The notes under the pieces were generated by a model. It was given only the letters and a program-made list of their open reading frames with translations, was not told where the DNA came from and ran no database searches. Both the position numbers and the translations under genes were made by a program. A DNA stretch of 7,966 nucleotides, taken from the NCBI GenBank assembly GCA_017536285.1, contig JAFXHP010000055.1, positions 1 to 7,966 of the forward strand, given 5' to 3'. Positions 6,012 through 7,966 of this stretch are shown one piece after another. The DNA is from Clostridia bacterium (GTDB taxonomy: Bacteria; Bacillota_A; Clostridia; UMGS1883; HGM11501). Position 1 is the first letter of the stretch. Every line of letters begins with the position of its first letter.

Positions 6012-6758
6012 TTAATCTATGAAATTTATTTCTGTGATTTCAGAAGCACTTTCAGAATCAATATATAAAAGGAAGTCGGGATGAGTCTTTAAAAGTGTTG
6101 CCGGAACCATATTGGAAACTTCCTTTGCGGCAAGGGTCTTTGCGATAGCTTCGCTCTTTACCTTATAGGGAACAGAGGAAATTATCTTTTTGCAGAGCAT
6201 AATCTGATAGGCGGTCATTGAAACAGCCTGCTTCGGTACATCGTCAATTGTGGCAAACCAGCCTTCGCCCATCTGCTGAGCCTTGCAGCGCTCATTTAAG
6301 TCAACAACGATATAAGCTTCCTTTGTGTCAAAGTCTGCAGGGGGATCGTTGAAGGCGATGTGTCCGTTTTCGCCGATTCCGATGAGGCCTAAATCAATGG
6401 GAGCTTTTCTTATTTCCTCTGTAAGATGAGGAATTCCCTCCGGCGTTCCGTCAACAAAGTGAACCGCTTTTAAGGGGCCAACCTTTTCAACAAAACGTTC
6501 CTTTAAATATTTTCTGAAGCTTGCACCGTGAGTTTCGGGGAGGTTTACATATTCATCCAAGTGGAACATTTCAACCTTTGTCCAGTCAATGCCTTCCATC
6601 TTTGTCAAAGCATCAAGTGTGTCAAACTGGGAAGCACCTGTTGAAAGAGCAATTCTTGCCGAGCCCTTTTCCTCAATACACTTCTTTATTATTTCAGCCG
6701 ATTCCTTTGCCGCACTCTTTCCAAGCTCATAGCGGTCTTTTGCAATTCTTATTTCCAT
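6012..6758 (-). CDS. nagB: Glucosamine-6-phosphate deaminase-like protein (NagB family)
   Basis: NagB converts glucosamine-6-phosphate to fructose-6-phosphate and ammonia, the last committed step of amino-sugar catabolism. With the ATG at 6758 the protein has 248 residues. It carries the sugar-phosphate loop STGASQ (39-44), LDEY (67-70, D68 matching the catalytic Asp72 of E. coli NagB) and GIGENGHIAFND (127-138, H133 matching His143). Two positions of the E. coli Asp-His-Glu set differ: Asp141 is Asn131 and Glu148 is Asp138. Asn at the first position is common in Firmicute homologues. The start is one base after the nagA stop, with AAAGGAA 10 nt upstream inside nagA. An upstream in-frame TTG (6782) lacks a ribosome binding site. 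The protein is slightly shorter than E. coli NagB. A related isomerase of the same fold cannot be excluded. Confidence 0.88.
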   Translation of the reverse strand: MEIRIAKDRYELGKSAAKESAEIIKKCIEEKGSARIALSTGASQFDTLDALTKMEGIDWTKVEMFHLDEYVNLPETHGASFRKYLKERFVEKVGPLKAVHFVDGTPEGIPHLTEEIRKAPIDLGLIGIGENGHIAFNDPPADFDTKEAYIVVDLNERCKAQQMGEGWFATIDDVPKQAVSMTAYQIMLCKKIISSVPYKVKSEAIAKTLAAKEVSNMVPATLLKTHPDFLLYIDSESASEITEINFID

Positions 6759-6759
6759 T

Positions 6760-7926
6760 TCAGTCAAGTTCCTTTCCTTCAATTATTACTTTTTTTATGT
6801 TTATGCCCTCGTCAAAAAAGACAAGGTCTGCATAATATTCTTCTTTTATTTCGCCGCGGTTTTGAAGATTCATAACTCTTGCAGGGTTTACGGTAAGCAT
6901 TCTTACCGCACTGCAGAGGGGAATGTCCGCTTCTTTTACCGCAACACGCAAAAGCCTGTCGCATGTTGCAACGCTTCCGGCGTATGCACTTTTGTCGGTG
7001 AGATAGGCAACGCTTCCGTCACTTACGGTTAAAAGTCCGTCGTCTTTACGCCCTAAAATATATTCGCCTTCTGGCATTCCGGCACCTCGCATAGAGTCTG
7101 TGATAAGGCACATTCTTCTCTGACCTTTAATTTTGTAGATAAGGCTTAAAAGCTCCTTCGGAAGATGGATTCCGTCTGCTATCACCTCGACAAAAACCGC
7201 ATCCTCAAGGTATGATGTATCAACGGCACCGAGTTTCCTTGAAAGATTTCTTCTTGTAACCTGGTTCATACCCGAATAAAGGTGGGTAGCAAGGGTGCAA
7301 CCTTCATCAATCAAAGGCTTTAATTCTTCGTATACAGCATCGGTATGAGCGAAGGATGATGTGATGCCCTTTTCTTTGAGGAAACTGTTAAGCTCTCTGC
7401 TTCCTTTAAGCTCCGGCGCAAAACTTATTCTTCTTAAAGTGCCGCAGCCTTTTTTATAAAATTCCTCATACTCGGCCCTGTCGGGATTTTTTATGTATGC
7501 GGGGTTCTGTGCACCGCACATTGAGTGGGAAAAATAAGGCCCTTCAAGATGGCTTCCTGCAATATTGGGTTTTCCCGGTGCATTTTCTGCCATAACCTCT
7601 TTCACGTTTTCGATGAATTTTAATGTGTCCGTAAATGAGGAGGATGTGCAGGTGGGATAAATTGTTGTTGCACCGTGCTTTGCACTTACATAGGCGGCTT
7701 TTCTTACTGCATCTTTATCCCCGTCGGCATAATCAAATCCGCCCGCTCCGTGGGTGTGTATGTCGATAAAGCCTGATGAAACATAAAGGCCTTCTGCATC
7801 TATTTCTTCGTCAAAGGGAAGATTTTCTTCCGTAACTTTAGAAATTTTTCCGTCTTCTATGTAGATGTATCTTCCTTTGAGAAGAAAAGAGGAAACGATA
7901 ACCGCATTTTTTATTCTTATTATCAT
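6760..7926 (-). CDS. nagA: N-acetylglucosamine-6-phosphate deacetylase
   Basis: NagA hydrolyses GlcNAc-6-phosphate to glucosamine-6-phosphate and acetate in the cytoplasm. The 388-residue protein is full length for the amidohydrolase family. It shows DIHTHG (55-60, H57 and H59), HLEGPY (126-131, metal ligand E128), AHTD (193-196, H194), THLYSGM (214-220, H215), DGIH (251-254, H254) and ITDSM (275-279, catalytic D277). The HxH pair points to the two-metal form; E. coli NagA has Gln-x-Asn there. THLYSGM differs from the common THL(Y/F)NAM, where the Asn-Ala pair contacts substrate. The ATG at 7926 has AAAGGAGTG 7 nt upstream. nagB follows after one base, so the two are translationally linked. 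A deacetylase for GalNAc-6-phosphate (AgaA) is the main alternative, since the two cannot be told apart by eye. Confidence 0.92.
   Translation of the reverse strand: MIIRIKNAVIVSSFLLKGRYIYIEDGKISKVTEENLPFDEEIDAEGLYVSSGFIDIHTHGAGGFDYADGDKDAVRKAAYVSAKHGATTIYPTCTSSSFTDTLKFIENVKEVMAENAPGKPNIAGSHLEGPYFSHSMCGAQNPAYIKNPDRAEYEEFYKKGCGTLRRISFAPELKGSRELNSFLKEKGITSSFAHTDAVYEELKPLIDEGCTLATHLYSGMNQVTRRNLSRKLGAVDTSYLEDAVFVEVIADGIHLPKELLSLIYKIKGQRRMCLITDSMRGAGMPEGEYILGRKDDGLLTVSDGSVAYLTDKSAYAGSVATCDRLLRVAVKEADIPLCSAVRMLTVNPARVMNLQNRGEIKEEYYADLVFFDEGINIKKVIIEGKELD
6769..6779 (-). promoter_or_regulatory. Ribosome binding site of the nagB-like gene, inside the end of nagA
   Basis: The minus-strand purine run AAGGAAAGGAA (6779-6769) ends 10 nt before the ATG at 6758. 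It lies inside the last codons of nagA. This supports the ATG start over the in-frame TTG at 6782, which is preceded only by an A/T-rich stretch without a GGAGG-like core. Confidence 0.6.
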
Positions 7927-7952
7927 AAAAACACTCCTTTCTTGACAATTTT

Positions 7953-7958
7953 ATTATA
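7953..7958 (-). promoter_or_regulatory. Possible -10 element of the nagA-nagB operon
   Basis: A perfect TATAAT lies on the minus strand (7958-7953), about 26 nt upstream of the nagA ATG, leaving a leader of roughly 20 nt with a strong ribosome binding site. The matching -35 would lie near 7976-7981, beyond the window, so the promoter cannot be confirmed here. Confidence 0.4.
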
Positions 7959-7966
7959 ATGTGATA

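Noticed and set aside
6759..6782. In-frame TTG start at 6782 extending the nagB-like protein by 8 residues
   Set aside because: It has no ribosome binding site and would overlap nagA; the ATG at 6758 has AAAGGAA upstream and fits the usual NagB N-terminus.
7942..7960. Plus-strand TTGACA (7942-7947) followed by TATAAT (7955-7960)
   Set aside because: The spacer is only 7 nt, far too short for a sigma-70-type promoter; the region is better explained as the nagA upstream region on the minus strand.

Overview
The window looks like a chromosomal carbohydrate-catabolism region of a low- to mid-GC Firmicute, most likely a gut Clostridia-type anaerobe. The reasons are purine-rich ribosome binding sites, TATAAT-type promoters, short U-tailed terminators, and best recognisable relationships (DUF1653, short NagB, two-metal NagA) typical of that group. 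Genus-level placement cannot be made by eye. There are no RNA genes, insertion sequences, CRISPR arrays or phage genes. The region is compact: no gene-free stretch reaches 300 bases.

Left half, plus strand: a 741-residue FAD-dependent oxidoreductase with extra beta-sandwich-like domains at both ends (86-2311) ends at a clear terminator (2316-2344). A new promoter directly behind it drives a two-gene unit: a cytoplasmic NodB-fold polysaccharide-deacetylase-like protein with a GTG start (2395-3087) and a 69-residue DUF1653 protein (3095-3304). A bidirectional terminator (about 3322-3361) separates these from the convergent minus-strand genes.

Right half, minus strand, in transcription order: nagA (N-acetylglucosamine-6-phosphate deacetylase, 7926-6760), nagB-like glucosamine-6-phosphate deaminase (6758-6012, start one base after the nagA stop), then two tandem paralogous Gfo/Idh/MocA oxidoreductases (5935-4715 and 4606-3374). 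The last two resemble the NAD-dependent glycosidase family GH109, whose known members are mainly alpha-N-acetylgalactosaminidases. Each has its own promoter.

Reading of the whole: the minus-strand genes suggest intracellular release of an amino sugar from a glycoside by redox-type (NAD-assisted) glycosidases. The released amino sugar, once phosphorylated by an enzyme outside this window, would be deacetylated by NagA and deaminated and isomerised by NagB to fructose-6-phosphate. The deacetylase-like and FAD-oxidoreductase genes may act on the same or related glycans, but this rests only on proximity. Three of the five apparent transcription units share an identical unusual, palindromic -35 element (TTGCAA) followed by TATAAT, which hints at common control. 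No transporter, sugar kinase or regulator gene lies in the window.
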